Shown here piece after piece: positions 12,143 to 24,510 of a stretch of DNA of 64,000 nt; the first letter of the stretch is position 1, and each line of letters starts with the position of its first letter. The stretch comes from Phocoena phocoena. Its lineage: Eukaryota > Chordata > Mammalia > Artiodactyla > Phocoenidae. The stretch spans positions 68,375,443 through 68,439,442 of the forward strand of contig NC_089230.1 in the NCBI RefSeq assembly GCF_963924675.1. Direction: 5' to 3'. The notes beneath the pieces are model-generated. The model worked only from the letters and a program-made list of their open reading frames with translations. It was not told where the DNA came from and ran no database searches. The translations under genes and the position numbers were made by a program.

Positions 12143-13690
12143 CTTATACTGTAATGAGGTCTTCTCCCTCCAACCGTAGCTTCAGTTCTCCTGGTAGAAA
12201 TGAACGCTTTTCATTGTGCCAGGAGTCAGAGCATCTTCAGACCGCACACCTTGGAGGATATCTTGCGTCTGGGGCACGGAGCCTTGCAGGCCTTGTGGCA
12301 GCACTGATTGAATCCTGGGTGGTGTGAGATGATGAGGAGAGGTGTGAAAAGATGATTTTGAAACGCAGTCAGAATGTTCTTGCTTCACTTTTTAAAATTT
12401 TCCTAACATCTGACTAAAATACCCAAGTTCACCGTGGTGTGTCAAGAAGAAAAGTTGAGTATCATCTGTTAGCATTTTTGCTCTACCATCAATTTAATCT
12501 CTCAAGGGCTCTCTGTTAGGAAAAAGCAGATCAATCTTTTGGAGAGACTCAGCCTGAAGGGCCGAGATTCTTAGAACGTCACAGTTTTCTAAATCCCAGC
12601 TCTTCTTTTCTTTAGCTTTCCTTGGCAGATTAATTCCATTTCACTTGAGCATTTATGTATACTTACACAAGCCTAAGTGATATTTCAGGCTTCAAAGAAA
12701 TCTGGCAGAGTGCAAAATACAGTTTAAAGTAGAAATTAGACTTCTCCATGTCTCTCCAAGGAGTCCAAAAATCTTATGCCACCCATTAAGAACAAATATT
12801 TGTCCTGTTAAAAAAAAAAAAAAAGAGCTATAAAAGATCATTGGGGACAACCAGGGGAAAATAAATTCTGGTTCAGTATTAGAAATTAGGTAATTTATTC
12901 TGTTAGATGTGATGCTGGTGCTCGGGTAAGTAGGAAAAAGTCCTTATTTGCGGGGGCACGTGTGCATGTGTGCAGAGTATTTCAGTATAAAAGATCTTGA
13001 TGTTGGTAATTTTCTTTAAAGTGATTCCAAAATATGTATACACACACACACAGACATATCTATATGTGACTCAAATATGGTGAAGTGGAAAATTGTTAAC
13101 GACGGTTGCATCTAGGGGGTAGGTATATGAATGTTCATTGTACTGATTTTGTGAGATTCTAAAATCCTTCCATTTATCTTTTGTATTCTAACATCTATCT
13201 TCTTTCCTCACTCACAAGCCTGCCTCAAAAAAAAAAAGGCTTTTGGGGAATTGTGGATGCATCCCATAGTACGTACATTTTAGGATAAATTTAGCTCCTT
13301 TGTGGCTATACCAGGTTGTTTCGGGGTGGGGGGGCTCTCAAAATCATTATGCACCTGCTTTTGAGTTCCAGACTTAACACATAAATATCCATAGTGCTAT
13401 TTCCTTTGCCATCAGGATATCTGATACAAATGCTCTCAGCCCTGGAAAAGCTGGGATTTTAGATGAGTTTGTTCCCTCTCTCCTACCACTTTAAAAAGAA
13501 ACTAATTATTTCCCAGAGATGTAGATTGTGCCTCCCAAAGGCCCTCAACCCCTTTCACAATGCCTTTGGTCTGCCCCTCCCTGTAACTGTCAGACAAACA
13601 CATGCACAATCACGCCCAAAGGCTTTCCTCCCTCCCTTGTCACTTCCTGACTCCTCCAGCCACAATCAGTTGCTTGGTCCTCTGGGCTCT
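12143..13690. other. Gene-free stretch
   Basis: No gene recognised. Contains an A-tract near 12810 and a short CA repeat near 13035-13050. Confidence 0.5.
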
Positions 13691-13885
13691 GACAGCATTT
13701 TGTTCATGTCCTTGAAACAATACTTACCACTTGGTAATTTATAAATTTGTTCATCTGTCTTCCCCATAGGCTCTCAGCTCTTTTAAAGGAGAAACTGTGT
13801 ATTATTTCTCTGGTCCAGTGACTGACACATAGTAAGTGCTCAGTAAAAGCTTGTGAGTGAGTGAATGAGTGCGTGAATAAATGCC
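13690..13885 (+). repeat. L2 LINE tail
   Basis: Shows ttcatctgtcttccccatag, then acacatagtaagtgctcagt and a GAGT/GAATGA tail, the L2 3' end pattern. Confidence 0.7.
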
Positions 13886-14295
13886 TTTGAGTTGGGGTCT
13901 AGTCAAGGTCTAATGACTTGTAAAAACCGTGGGAGCAGCATTTCTAATACTGTCCTTGAGATCCTGATACTTAATCTTCAGATCCTCATACTTAATGCCA
14001 TGCAGAGGCATTAAACAGCAGTCACTGTACATGAGATTAAAACCAGAGAACATTAGCGGTATTTAAAGCTTAAGGCATTTTTCCCTAATAAGTTTCACTT
14101 TTTTTTTTTTTCCACAGCTTGAAAATTAGAGCTCTAATAGCCGTGCAGAACATCCATCAAACACTTCCACGGGATAATGAAAGTCACGAAATATTCACAG
14201 AGGACATATGGACACGCCAGACAGTTGGGGGTGGTGACCAGGCGAAAACACTGAACCCATCTGGAAAGGGAAGTATTTTTTAAACCAAATGTCAT

Positions 14296-14480
14296 CTGAC
14301 GTTTACACCAGACTCTATTCTAAGGGCTTTAGGTGCGTTATCACATTCAGGACTCACAACAGTCCTGTGTCATGGGGCTCATTATCATCCACATTTAATC
14401 GATGAAAAATGGTGCAGTGACTCACTCACCTGAGAGTCACTCTGAGCCCAGATTGTCTTGCCCTGGACTTGCTCCCAGAT
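14296..14480 (-). repeat. MIR SINE
   Basis: Decayed MIR on the minus strand: ttctaagggctttaggtgcg, then cattcaggactcacaacagtcc noted in part. Confidence 0.6.
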
Positions 14481-16759
14481 TCGCCTGTGCTCTACATCAA
14501 ATTGGACATCATGGAACCTTGCCATGTACAGATGTGCAAGACATTAAAAATTAGCTTCATCTTATGAGTCATCTAGTCAACCCACTCAAGGTCTAGAGAA
14601 GGAAATGGAGACCATAGCGGGTAATGGCCTGCCTTGGTTTATACCGATTTTTCCCAGCAGGGCCGGGCTAGAACAGAGGGTCCTGGCTGCCAGCCCAGCC
14701 TGCCTTCTCCCAGGACACAGTCGTCTTCTCTCCTCTGTCTTCCTAGTACAGCATCTGGTAAGTCACACAGTGCATATGTGAATTCTCCTGGTTGGTCTGG
14801 GGGTGGTTGGTGAAATTAGTCGGTGCTTCTTCGCAAATAAATCTCAGGGTGCTTATCCCACCCAGACAATTATGTTTAATATGCTCAAGCTAAGTTAATA
14901 CACCATTAATAATTATTGTGAATGATATAAAAACTAAAAGACAAAAAAAAAAGGAAGTGATGTTTAAGGCTATTTTCCCCTCAGCAAGGTTCAGTTTTTC
15001 CACAACTTGAAACAAAACGGGGGTCTCTGTTGGAAATGTATGTTATTAAATATCAATTTTCTAGCAAGGGAACCATTAGATACTCTTGTCTAAGTGAAAC
15101 AAACTCCACTTTGTGCTTCTCCTTGGGTGCAGAGCTTTAATTAAAGGCACGTGATTCAACATTTTCAGTTGACTTAGAAAAGAGAACCAAAAGGGAGACT
15201 GTATTAACTGAAATGATTTTCTTTTTAAACTCCTAATCTTTCTGCACTGAATTTTAAACACATTTATCTTTGATTCCTTGTCACTGAGATTTTAGATATT
15301 CCAGATTTCACATTAAATTTGAAATTAAATATAACTTTAGCATGAATTCGGGATTTGTCAAAACTCATATATTGGTTAACTAACCAGCAATTTGCAGTTT
15401 TATTCTCTGCCCTCCACCCTTTCAGGCAACAGTCAGGCAAGGTAGTAACACGTTTCAGAAATTGGTTTAACAAAGAAAACAGTAATTTGTGCTGTCAACT
15501 CCTCTGTGAAACAAACACCCTCTATCTTCTATCCTCCCTAAAAAGGGTGGAGGTGTTTCTCCCTCAAGAGACCTCCTGCCACGCTCCCCTGGGGAGGAGA
15601 GGTTTCCCAGGATGCACTTCTTTCAAACATCTTTAAAAGCCTAGTTCATTCTTTCAAGTTTACTGTACTGCTTAACCGAGACATGCCAAATGTGAATGTG
15701 TCAAGGCCAAATAAATACCACCCAGTGAAGTTCAGCTTCTCTGACTCTTCCTTCAGGACCTATTTTCCCTCCTGCTGGAGAAACTGTCCAGAAATTTTAT
15801 GACAGCTTAGTTGTCACAGGACCAGAGAACCCAGCCAGCATCAGCATTATAACCATCAGAGCGGTCACCATTGTCTGAGAATCTACTGTGTGCCAGATAC
15901 CATGCTCTGGGCTTTCATCTTATCCCAGATCATCTTTCGAGAAATAGAAGAGTCCCGTAAAAGCAGGCACTTATGTCCTATCAAGGCTGTTCTGTCTTTA
16001 CAGGTCAGAGACGGAAAAGAAATGATATGCATTTACTCTTTCCTTTTGAGAAGGAAGTGACCCTTTAATATGCTGCACTGACTATTTTGCTGAAGGCTCT
16101 TCCATTAACTTTTCTTTAGTTTTAATGTGCAGTAATCTTGATTCTTTAATGAGGAACCATGAGAAAGAACTTCCCTGTCAAGGAGAAGCAGGGCAGAAGG
16201 GCAGGTCATGTTCCATCCTCTGCTCACCTCTTCTCCCGCTGCCCCCAGCCTGGGCCTGTCACAGGCTCAGAGCTGGTCCAACCATTCCTTCTAAACGCAA
16301 AGAAATCTGCCCCAGAAGACTTCTCGGGATGTCAAAAGATTCCTAATCATCAGAACCAAGGCCATCTGGGCTTCTAACTTAATCTAGATAAAACTGCGTA
16401 CCTGACTTGATAACATTCTCTAAACTAGACCAAGGACAGTATGATACTTTGTAACTATGGGAGGGAATATGGCTTTTCCTGTTTGGAGAGAAGGTAAAAG
16501 GATCTGCTGAATGCTTAGGAGAGCCTCACAGTGTTAGATCTTGATTCTCCCAAACGATAAGGAAGCGAACAGAACAGAATAGAAGACCACTTGTGCTTCA
16601 GAGTTTTTCTGCAACAGAATGTTTCGTGTATTATGAACTGAAGGCATTTTTCTTTTCTAGAGTTTACATAGACCTGGGGTAGTCAGGAGATATTCCAATT
16701 ACCAAAGAAGCTGGAAAGAGTTTTTAACTGTACAGGGCCCTCTCTTGTTTAATTCTTTT
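14481..16759. other. Gene-free stretch
   Basis: No gene found. A minus-strand MIR-like piece lies near 15845-15925 (tactgtgtgccagatacc). The 93- and 73-residue frames in this region have no domain. Confidence 0.5.
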
Positions 16760-17440
16760 AAAAAGACATTTATTATTATAATACAGAGCAATGCCTGTGG
16801 TGCCATGAGGAATTTAAAAAGAGAGATGACTAAGTCTTATTTTTGGAGTTTATCATCTAGTAGAGAGGATATGTCTAAATATAATACAAAGAGTAAATCA
16901 AGAGAAAAGAGAGGCAAGAAAACACCAAGTATGAAGGGGTCTTTTAAAAACCCTATCTCAGGGCTTCCCTGGTGGCGCAGTGGTTGAGAGTCCGCCTGCC
17001 AATGCAGGGGACATGGGTTCGTGCCCTGGTCCAGGAAGATCCCACATGCCGCGGCAGCGGCTGGGCCCGTGAGCCATGGCAGCTGAGCCTGCGCGTCCAG
17101 AGACTGTGCTCCACAACGGAAGAGGTCACAGCAGTGAGAGGCCTGCGTACCGCAAAAAAAAAAAAAACCCTATCTCAGGAGTGGTGGATGGTAGTGTCTT
17201 GTGATGATCTGAAAATTTCATTAATTAGCAGATTGAGGATGCAGATGATCAAGAAGACATGTTCCCTTGGCCTGACGGAGCTTCCAGGCTAGTGAGAAAG
17301 ACTAACAGATTTCCATAAACAAGGCTAGAGCTCTAAGAGACAGAAATGAAATGCTCTGAAAACTGAGAGAAGAGAGGGGCCAGCTCCGCTCAGGAAAACC
17401 AAGGCAGGCTTCACACAGAGGATGACACTTGAGTTGTCAC
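16760..17440 (-). repeat. L2-like LINE split by a SINE
   Basis: The right part ends in aaggcaggcttcacacagag and gacacttgag, the reverse of the L2 3' UTR, and includes ggcctgacggagcttccagg. The CHR SINE at 16961-17162 interrupts it. Confidence 0.55.
16961..17162 (+). mobile_element. CHR SINE
   Basis: Head gggcttccctggtggcgcag and a terminal A-tail. The duplication aaaaaccctatctca is exact (16946-16960 and 17163-17177). Confidence 0.95.
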
Positions 17441-17444
17441 TGAA

Positions 17445-17970
17445 TGTGGTGGTTTTAAAATATGTCCACAAATTTTTGGATAAAACTCCTTTCAAGAGGT
17501 GGGACTTAATTCCCCTCCCCTTGAGTGTGGGCTGGACCTAATGACTCATCTCTCAAGGAGGCAGAAGTGACAGTGTGTGTTGCTTCCAAGACTCGGATAT
17601 CAAGAGCACTGTGATTTCCTCCTTACTCTCTTACTTGGATCACTCACTTGAGAGGAGTCAGCTGCCATGTCATGAAGATGCTCATGCAGGCTTATGAAGA
17701 GGACCACACGGCAGGAAAGCCAGGCCTCCTGACAACAGCAGTGGGAGGGTGCCATCTTGGCAGTGGCTCCTCCAGTCCCAACCAAGATGTCCAATGACTT
17801 CAGCTGACATCTTGACTGAAACTGCATGAGGGACCCCCAAACCAGATCAGACAGCTAAGCCACTCTTGAACTCCTGACCCAGAAACTGTGAGATAATACA
17901 TATTCATTATTGGTTGAAGTCACTATATTTTGGGGTAAGTTGTTATCCAGCAATAGATTCCTAATGCACC
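17445..17970 (+). repeat. MaLR-type LTR
   Basis: Ordered landmarks: ttgagtgtgggctggaccta, tgccatcttggcagtggctc, gaaactgtgagataatacat and ttatccagcaatagattcct. These are typical of MaLR LTRs; no internal genes are seen. Confidence 0.72.
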
Positions 17971-18169
17971 AAATGAGTATCAGTTGGCCATACTGGCAGG
18001 TGGAAGGCATCCAGTTAGAAGAACTGAAAGTGTTATAGTGAGTGGTTATACTGAGTGTGGCTGGAGTATGGAACATGTGGTTCCTCAGCTTTTAGTGTGT
18101 TAGCAATTTCCTTAAATCTTCTGCAAAATGAGATATTTTAAAATAAATGAATACTATTGAATATGGCTT

Positions 18170-18536
18170 CCCATCACACTTAGGAAAAAAATCTAAAGTC
18201 CTTGCCATGGCCTAAAAGCCATTTCTCCAGCTCGCCACAGTGCCCTTTGCTCACTTCGTCTACGTCACACTGGTTTTCTTCCGTTCCTTTCCTCCATGAG
18301 GACCTTTGCACACACAGGTCCCTCCACCTAGATTACACTCCTCTTCTCCGTCCTCTGACTCAGTCATCCTCTCATAGGACTCAGCCTGAGTGTGCCCGCA
18401 GGACACCCCTTTCCTGTCCATCACCCCTGTTGTTCTCTTTCGTGGCCCTTGTTTGTTTCCCCCACAAGAGGAATTGCTCCTGTTATGTTGTTTGTCTGTT
18501 TGCATGTTTTTGTCTGTGGCAGGGGCCACACTGGCC

Positions 18537-18567
<31 letters not shown>

Positions 18568-18960
18568 GGCTGCATTGGGTCTTTGTTGCTGCACACGGGC
18601 TTTCTCTATTTGCGGTGAGTGGGGGCTACTTTTCATTGCGGTACACAGGCTTCTCATTGCGGTAGCTTCTCTTGCTGTGGAGCACGGGCTCTGGGTGCAA
18701 GGGCTTCAGTAGTTGTGGCGCACGGGCTCAGTAGTTGTGGCTTGCAGGCTCTAGAGTGCAGGCTTAGTGGTTGTGGCGCATGGGCTTAGTTGCTCCGTGG
18801 CATGTGGGATCTTCCCAGACCAGGGTTCGACCCCATGTCGCCTGCATTGGCAGACGGATTCTTAACCACTTTGCCACCAAGGAAGCCCCACACTGGCCTT
18901 TCTTGTAGTATCTCCAGCACTCGGCATGGTGCCTGGCACGTGGTGGGTCCGGAATAAATA
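18170..18960 (+). repeat. L2 LINE 3' end split by a SINE
   Basis: The left arm has cctttgctcacttcgtctac and gaggacctttgcacacacag. The right arm (18888-18960) has tatctccagcactcggcatg and ggaataaatacg. A CHR SINE at 18540-18887 separates them. The 138-residue frame across the left arm is not a host gene. Confidence 0.75.
18540..18887 (-). mobile_element. CHR-type SINE, long subtype
   Basis: T-tail followed by ggctgcattgggtctttgtt, repeated gggctcagtagttgtggc units, and a tRNA-like head read on the minus strand (ccaccaaggaagcccc). The duplication ccacactggccttt is exact (18526-18539 and 18888-18901). Confidence 0.93.
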
Positions 18961-19326
18961 CGTATTACAGTTATCTTCTCTCTTCTCCTGTGCAGTAGAA
19001 ACTTCATATTAGGTATTTCTATTTTAAGACTGTTTGCCTGTATTATCCCCATCTCAGAGAGAAGCAAATGAAATTAAACTCTACAACACAAAATATAATC
19101 TGTTTAATTTTGTGTAACTTCATATTATTTGATTATCTCATCCCTCATGTCTTGAACAGTAACTCATTTATTATAACAGAAAATAATAGAAACACCCCAT
19201 CCCGCTCCTAGTGAAAGAATAACCCTTCGCCTGCCTCCACTCCATTCACAGAAGACCTTTTTGATGATGAATGTAGAAAGGCGACCTCTCTGCTTTAAAA
19301 CAAATACTTAAAATACATGGAAAAGA

Positions 19327-19996
19327 TACAGCCACTATGGAAAACAGTATGGAGTTTCCTTAAAAAGCTAAAATAGAACTACCATATGATCCAGTAATTC
19401 CACTCCTGGGTAAAAACTCTAATTCGAAAAGATACATGTACCCAGTGTTCATAGCAGCATTATCTACAATAGCCAGGACACGGAAGCAGCTCAAGTGCAC
19501 ATCAATAGATGACTGGCTTAGGAATATGTGGTATATATATATTATAATGGAATATTACTCAGCCATAGAAAGAATGAAATATTGCCATTTGCAGCAACAT
19601 GGATGGACCTAGAGACTATTATGCTTACTGAAATAAGATAGACAAATACTATATGATATCATTTATGTGTAGAATCTAAAAATAATACAGATGAATGTAT
19701 ATACAAAACAGAAACAGACTCATATAGAGAAAAAATTATGGTTACCAAAGATGAGGGGAGGAGGGACAAATTAGGAGTATGGGATTGACAGTTACAAACT
19801 ACTATATATGAAATAGATAAGCAACAAGGACTTATTTTATAACACAAGGAACTACACCCAATATTTTGTAATAACCTATAGTGGAATATAATTTGCCAAA
19901 AGCAAACAAACAAAAATGAATCACTATGCTGTACACCTGAAACTAACACAATATTATAAATCAACTATACTTAATATATTGAAAAGTAAAAAGAAT
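19327..19996 (+). mobile_element. L1 3' end (ORF2 terminus and 3' UTR)
   Basis: Begins gatacagccactatggaaaa and contains tgatccagtaattccactcc, matching the L1 ORF2 end at 5668 onward. It ends ctaacacaatattataaatc and an A-rich tail. It is more decayed than the 4563-6295 copy. Confidence 0.88.
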
Positions 19997-20034
19997 AGTA
20001 CAATGAACATACAATCTCCAATAAATAAAAACAT

Positions 20035-20640
20035 TCTCCTATGTGACAAATCTAACAAATTTTCAATAATTTCTATCATCGTCTAATACCCAGCTTTCCC
20101 CCAACTTCCTTTTATATCTGGTTTATTCAAATCAGGATCCAAAGAAGGAACACACATTGCATTTTGCTGTTATGGATTTCAAGTCTCTTTTAATATAAAA
20201 CAGACCCCTTTCCCCCTCCTTCTTTCTTTACATGACTTTGGCTTGTTGAGAAGACTGGGCCAGTTGTTTTGTACGAGGTCCAAACTTCTAGATTTGTGCG
20301 ATTGTTTCCTCGTGGTATCACTTAACGTGTTTTTTCTAATCCCCTGGACTTCCTGTAAACTGAAATGCAGATATAGAAGTTTTCATGAGATGTATGCCTT
20401 TTGGCAGCACTACTTCACAGATAAAGACCTGTACTACTTACTGCACAATATCAAGAGGTACATAATGTCTAGTGTGCCCCAACTGGTGATGCTGAAGTTG
20501 GTCACAGGGTTTGAGTGGTGACCCCAGATTTCACCATTGTAAAGTTCTGTTTTCCCCCTTATAACTGGCATCATCTGTGGAGTCGTCCTTTGGCCCCATG
20601 CAAATATACAACAGACTTTTCCCCGTTTTGCAGGAGACCT
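20035..20640. repeat. Ancient L1M-like LINE fragment
   Basis: Landmarks include atttatttctatcatcg-like AT-rich text, tcaaatcaggatccaaagaa, gattgtttcctcgtggtatc and acttcctgtaaactgaaatg. I recognise these as an ancient L1M 3' region. The 92-residue frame inside is not a gene. Confidence 0.55.
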
Positions 20641-21194
20641 AAAGGCGACCTCTCTGCTATGTGTGGAGTGTGGGGGAGGAGCCCAGACTTCCTCGTGCAG
20701 TGACTCACTTCTGTGTCCATTCCAGCTGTGCCACACTGGCCATGAGGCAACCCACATGTGTTCAGCAAATGGCCACCTGGGCTTGACCGGCCAGGAGACA
20801 GACAGTAGGGACAGGCATGGGTTGTAGGGAAGTTAAAAAACACCTTGTCCACTGAAAGGATATATGTTCGGAAATTTAAGACAATTTCCAAGAAACAAGA
20901 CTCAAGATACAATGTTAAGGGCAAAAACATAGGAGACTGAATCATACACACACTCTGATCAAAGTAAAAAACACAATATAATTTGGGAAAGAATTGAAAG
21001 AAAATATATCTCCTAATGATATTTGGGATGAGCAGGTAGAATTATGAATTTTTCAATTTTTGTAATATTGTTATCTTACTTTTATAATAAAAATAATACT
21101 CTAAACAAATAAGAATACAAGAAGATGTCTTGAGAAGAAAACATCATGAATAAAAATGTAAACAGAGAGCAGGAAACAAATTTTAATTTTTTCT

Positions 21195-21715
21195 AACTCA
21201 CTTTACTTTTTATGTTGAAGTTTTTAAAGCAAATTAGAGACATAGTGACATCCTACCTACAAATATTTCAACATACATCACTAAAGAGTTAGAACATTTT
21301 CCTTCAGAGTGAATATAAGATTATCTCACTGAACAAAATTAAGATTAGTTCCTTGGGGTTTCCCTGTTGGCGCAGTGGTTGAGAGTCCGCCTGCCGATGC
21401 AGGGGACACGGGTTCGTGCCCCCGTCGGGGAAGATCCAACATGCTGCGGAGCGGCTGGGCCTGTGAGCCATGGCCGCTGAGCCTGCGCGTCCGGAGCCTG
21501 TGCTCCACAATGGGAGAGGCCACAACAGTGAGAGGCCCGCGTACCGCAAAAAAAAAAGATTAATTCCTTAATATCACCTAACATGCAGTCCATGTTCAAA
21601 TTTTCCCCCAATTATCCCTTAATGTCTTTTACAGCTAGCTTCTAAACCAGGATCTAAACCAGAGAAACAAGTTTTTTAACAATCATACAAAAACTTTAAA
21701 ACAGTATATCACCTA
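21195..21715. repeat. Ancient L1M-like LINE fragment split by a SINE
   Basis: Contains aagcaaattagagacatagt, then (after the SINE at 21355-21555) taatatcacctaacatgcag and ccaggatctaaaccagag. It appears to be an earlier part of the same consensus as 20035-20640, overlapping it slightly. Confidence 0.5.
21355..21555 (+). mobile_element. CHR SINE
   Basis: Head ggggtttccctgttggcgca and a short A-tail. The duplication aagattagttcctt (21341-21354) matches 21556-21569 with one mismatch. Confidence 0.94.
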
Positions 21716-22099
21716 GTTACAAGCTTTTCCTTTTAATTTCATATCTTACCCACAAATTTTATTGCTGTCATTACTATAAACGGATGTCACATGCATCTGG
21801 TTAGCTTATCAGTTCTAGAGTTGACTATAAGTGATAACATTTATATCCTCACAATTCTCAAGTCCTTACTAGCAATAAAGAAATCTTAAAATCAATATGA
21901 AATTTAGATATGTTTGTTTATAAGTTGGACCCCAGAAGTAAATCTTGCCTGTTGACTCAGGAGCAGAAACAGAAGCAGCTCCTGGGCAATAAGTACCATC
22001 TCAGCAAAAGAAAGCAAAGCTTGATGGTCAGGTTCAGGCTATGATGTCATGGATGAGAGAAAATACATTTTGACTTGTCAGTCAAGAGGACATGGATCT

Positions 22100-22219
22100 T
22101 GGGAATTCCCTGGTGGTCCAGTAGTTAGGACTCTGCACTCTCACTGCCAAGGGCATAGGTTCAATCCCTGTTTGGGGAACTAAGATCCCTCAAGCCATGC
22201 GTCACAGCCAAAAAAAAAA
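22100..22219 (+). mobile_element. CHR SINE, short subtype
   Basis: Head gggaattccctggtggtcca, end cgtcacagcc and an A-tail. The duplication ggacatggatct (22088-22099) matches 22220-22231 with one mismatch. Confidence 0.9.
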
Positions 22220-22638
22220 GGGCATGGATCTAAAGGCTTACAGAATCTCCTCTCTCTTTATAATGACACTTTAAAATTCCCATGTGTTTCCTCAGGATCT
22301 CTTCATTTTCTAAAAAAACAAAGAGTATTCATTTTTCAACCACTCTCTGCCCAAGGGTGGAAATTAGCAAGTCAAAGATGATATGTCCAAGACATGACGT
22401 CATGGATCTTGCATCCCTCTGCACCCCAGAGTATTTAAACTATTTCAAAATAGTAAACTGTGCCTTTGTTTTTTCTATTAAACCCTTCTGATGAATAGGG
22501 AAAAAAACATTCATGTTTTAGATTATCCGTTTCATTCTTTACTACCACCTGTGTTATTCAAAAGAAGCAAGGAAACGTTTTTAATTCTGTTTGAGCAACG
22601 ACATTGAAATACATCACAGTCATAACTCTCCTTTTTTT

Positions 22639-22837
22639 GGGGGGTGGGGTTCGCGGGCCTCTCACTGTTGTGGCCCCTCCCGTTGCGGAGCACAGGCTCC
22701 GGACGCGCAGGCTCAGCGGCCGTGGCTCACGGGCCCAGCCACTCCGCGGCATGTGGGATCCTCCCGGACCGGGGCACGAACCTGTGACCCCTGCATCGGC
22801 AGGTGGACTCTCAACCACTAGCGCCACCAGGGAAGCT
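22639..22837 (-). mobile_element. CHR SINE nested at the edge of another retroinsertion
   Basis: A minus-strand CHR beginning with a degenerate G-rich tail (ggggggtggggttcgcggg) in place of the usual T-rich one, and ending at the head ccaccagggaagc. The duplication ctctccttttttt is exact (22626-22638 and 22838-22850). It sits at the junction of the older insertion described next. Confidence 0.9.
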
Positions 22838-22843
22838 CTCTCC

Positions 22844-23169
22844 TTTTTTTTTTTTTTAATGACTGTAGGGCTGCACCCCACAGGCCTGCAAGCCCTGTAG
22901 TTGCCCAGCCTTGACACTGAAGAAAGAGCCCTGGAGACAGTGGCAGAGACATTAATGCTCTGTTGCACAGGGGGATCTTACATATCGAAGCAAGGTCCCA
23001 GAGTGACACTCCACTGTGTGCGCCAGCCAGCAGGCAGGACATGACAACCGTCCTTACCACTCAGGGGAGAAGGAGGCCACCATTTATAAGGGGAAATTGA
23101 CATCAGGTGGGCTCATCAGTTACCAGGTACTAATTAAGCCCTATCATCAAGAGGATTGGACAGTCATGT
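22844..23169 (-). mobile_element. Poly(A)-tailed retroinsertion of unknown source, possibly LTR-derived
   Basis: A T-tract at 22844-22857 (a minus-strand A-tail) is followed by about 310 bp that I cannot assign. The whole insertion, with the nested SINE, is flanked by an exact 17-bp duplication gtcataactctcctttt (22619-22635 and 23170-23186), the mark of L1-machinery retroposition. On the minus strand the body has tgactgt near its start, acagtca near its end, and a ttataaat box. This LTR-like TG...CA layout suggests retroposition of an LTR-containing transcript. A 68-codon open stretch in it (on the minus strand from about 23060) shows no known domain. Confidence 0.7.
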
Positions 23170-23186
23170 GTCATAACTCTCCTTTT

Positions 23187-24350
23187 ATATAGAATCTTTA
23201 ATTCAGACCCCTCAAAGTTTTTTGTAAGCATTATCTGTTTGCAAAAAAAATATTGGTCACTTTGAGAAGAGGAAAGTTAAAAAGAGAAAATTACTTGCAC
23301 ACTCAAAATTACATGAGTCAAGAATCAAGTCAGGATTAAACGTTGACCTGATCATTATCAACTTTGCCTGATCAAAGTCTCAAGGATTAACTTAAAATCT
23401 TAAAGACCCTCTCTTCCTAGACCCATAATATTGACCTAAAACATTTTGGATGCTCTCACACTAAGGTAATGAGGCCTCACACAATATGTAGACTCTATTT
23501 CTGTAACTATATGAAATACCTCTGCATGCATCAGTGGCATGGTTTTTTGTGTGTTTGTTTCATCTGTTTCTTTTTAGGGACTGGGCACACCCAAGAGACA
23601 GAAGAGTCTATATGGGAACACAGGAGAAATAGACACTGATCATTTATTGCTCTTTTCTCAGATTACAGAATTAACACGAATTTATTGCAGGAATCTTGAA
23701 AAAGCACCAAAAAGAAAATACAAATTACCAGGTTTCTTACTCGCATCTCCAGATAGCTGCCTTTATCATTTTGATTTTCATAAACCTCTTGTCATGCGTG
23801 TGCATCTCAGCTGTCATCTGGAATCTCCCTAGCCCTAAAGATATAAACAAATTAGACCCACATCTCTTTCCAGGCCTGTGGGAAACCTAATAACCTCCTG
23901 AATATTTCTGCAAATTCCTCCAGGCCTGGTGGCAGGTGGGGATGAGAGGAATTTGGAGAGGGCTGCCTCATGGCCCCTCTGTCTCTGATTTCTTGCCTCT
24001 ACTAGTCCCTGTTCTCTGCTCAGGCAGCCCCTTTGTGGCTTACACACATACTGAATGTGTGGCTCTTCTGTGCTAAACTTCACTGAAGATTTGGGAAAGT
24101 TCAAGAAGATGAAGAGAGCGACAGAGGTTTACTTCACTGCAACATAAACAACTGACATCTGAATATTTAACATCCCTGTTCTTAAACTCTTTCAGCTTTT
24201 TTAATAACTTGGATTGTAACCTCTTGCCATGTTTCCGGGTCTTTTTTTTTTTTAATATAGAATCTTCACTGAACCCACTCTATACCTCTACTCCAAAAAA
24301 ATTCTCTCCGTTCTATAATGCTCAGCTACTCAGGTTTATCTAAACTTTTA
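23187..24350. other. Gene-free stretch
   Basis: Nothing recognised; short frames only. Confidence 0.45.
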
Positions 24351-24354
24351 ATTT

Positions 24355-24510
24355 AGAAGCAGAGTGCTTAGGTTAAAATCCTAGGGCAAGTAAATTCTCT
24401 AAGCATCAGCTTTCTCATTTGTAAAATAAGGATATTGATAGGTACCTCCTTCACAGACAAAAGCACTTTGAGCTCATTGCCTGGCACATTGAAGAACATG
24501 AGCTACTTTC
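24355..24510 (+). repeat. MIR SINE
   Basis: Contains ctttctcatttgtaaaataa and attgcctggcacattgaaga, the MIR core and tail. Confidence 0.65.

Noticed and set aside
20243..20521. A 92-codon frame that looked protein-like
   Set aside because: It lies within an ancient L1M-like 3' region.
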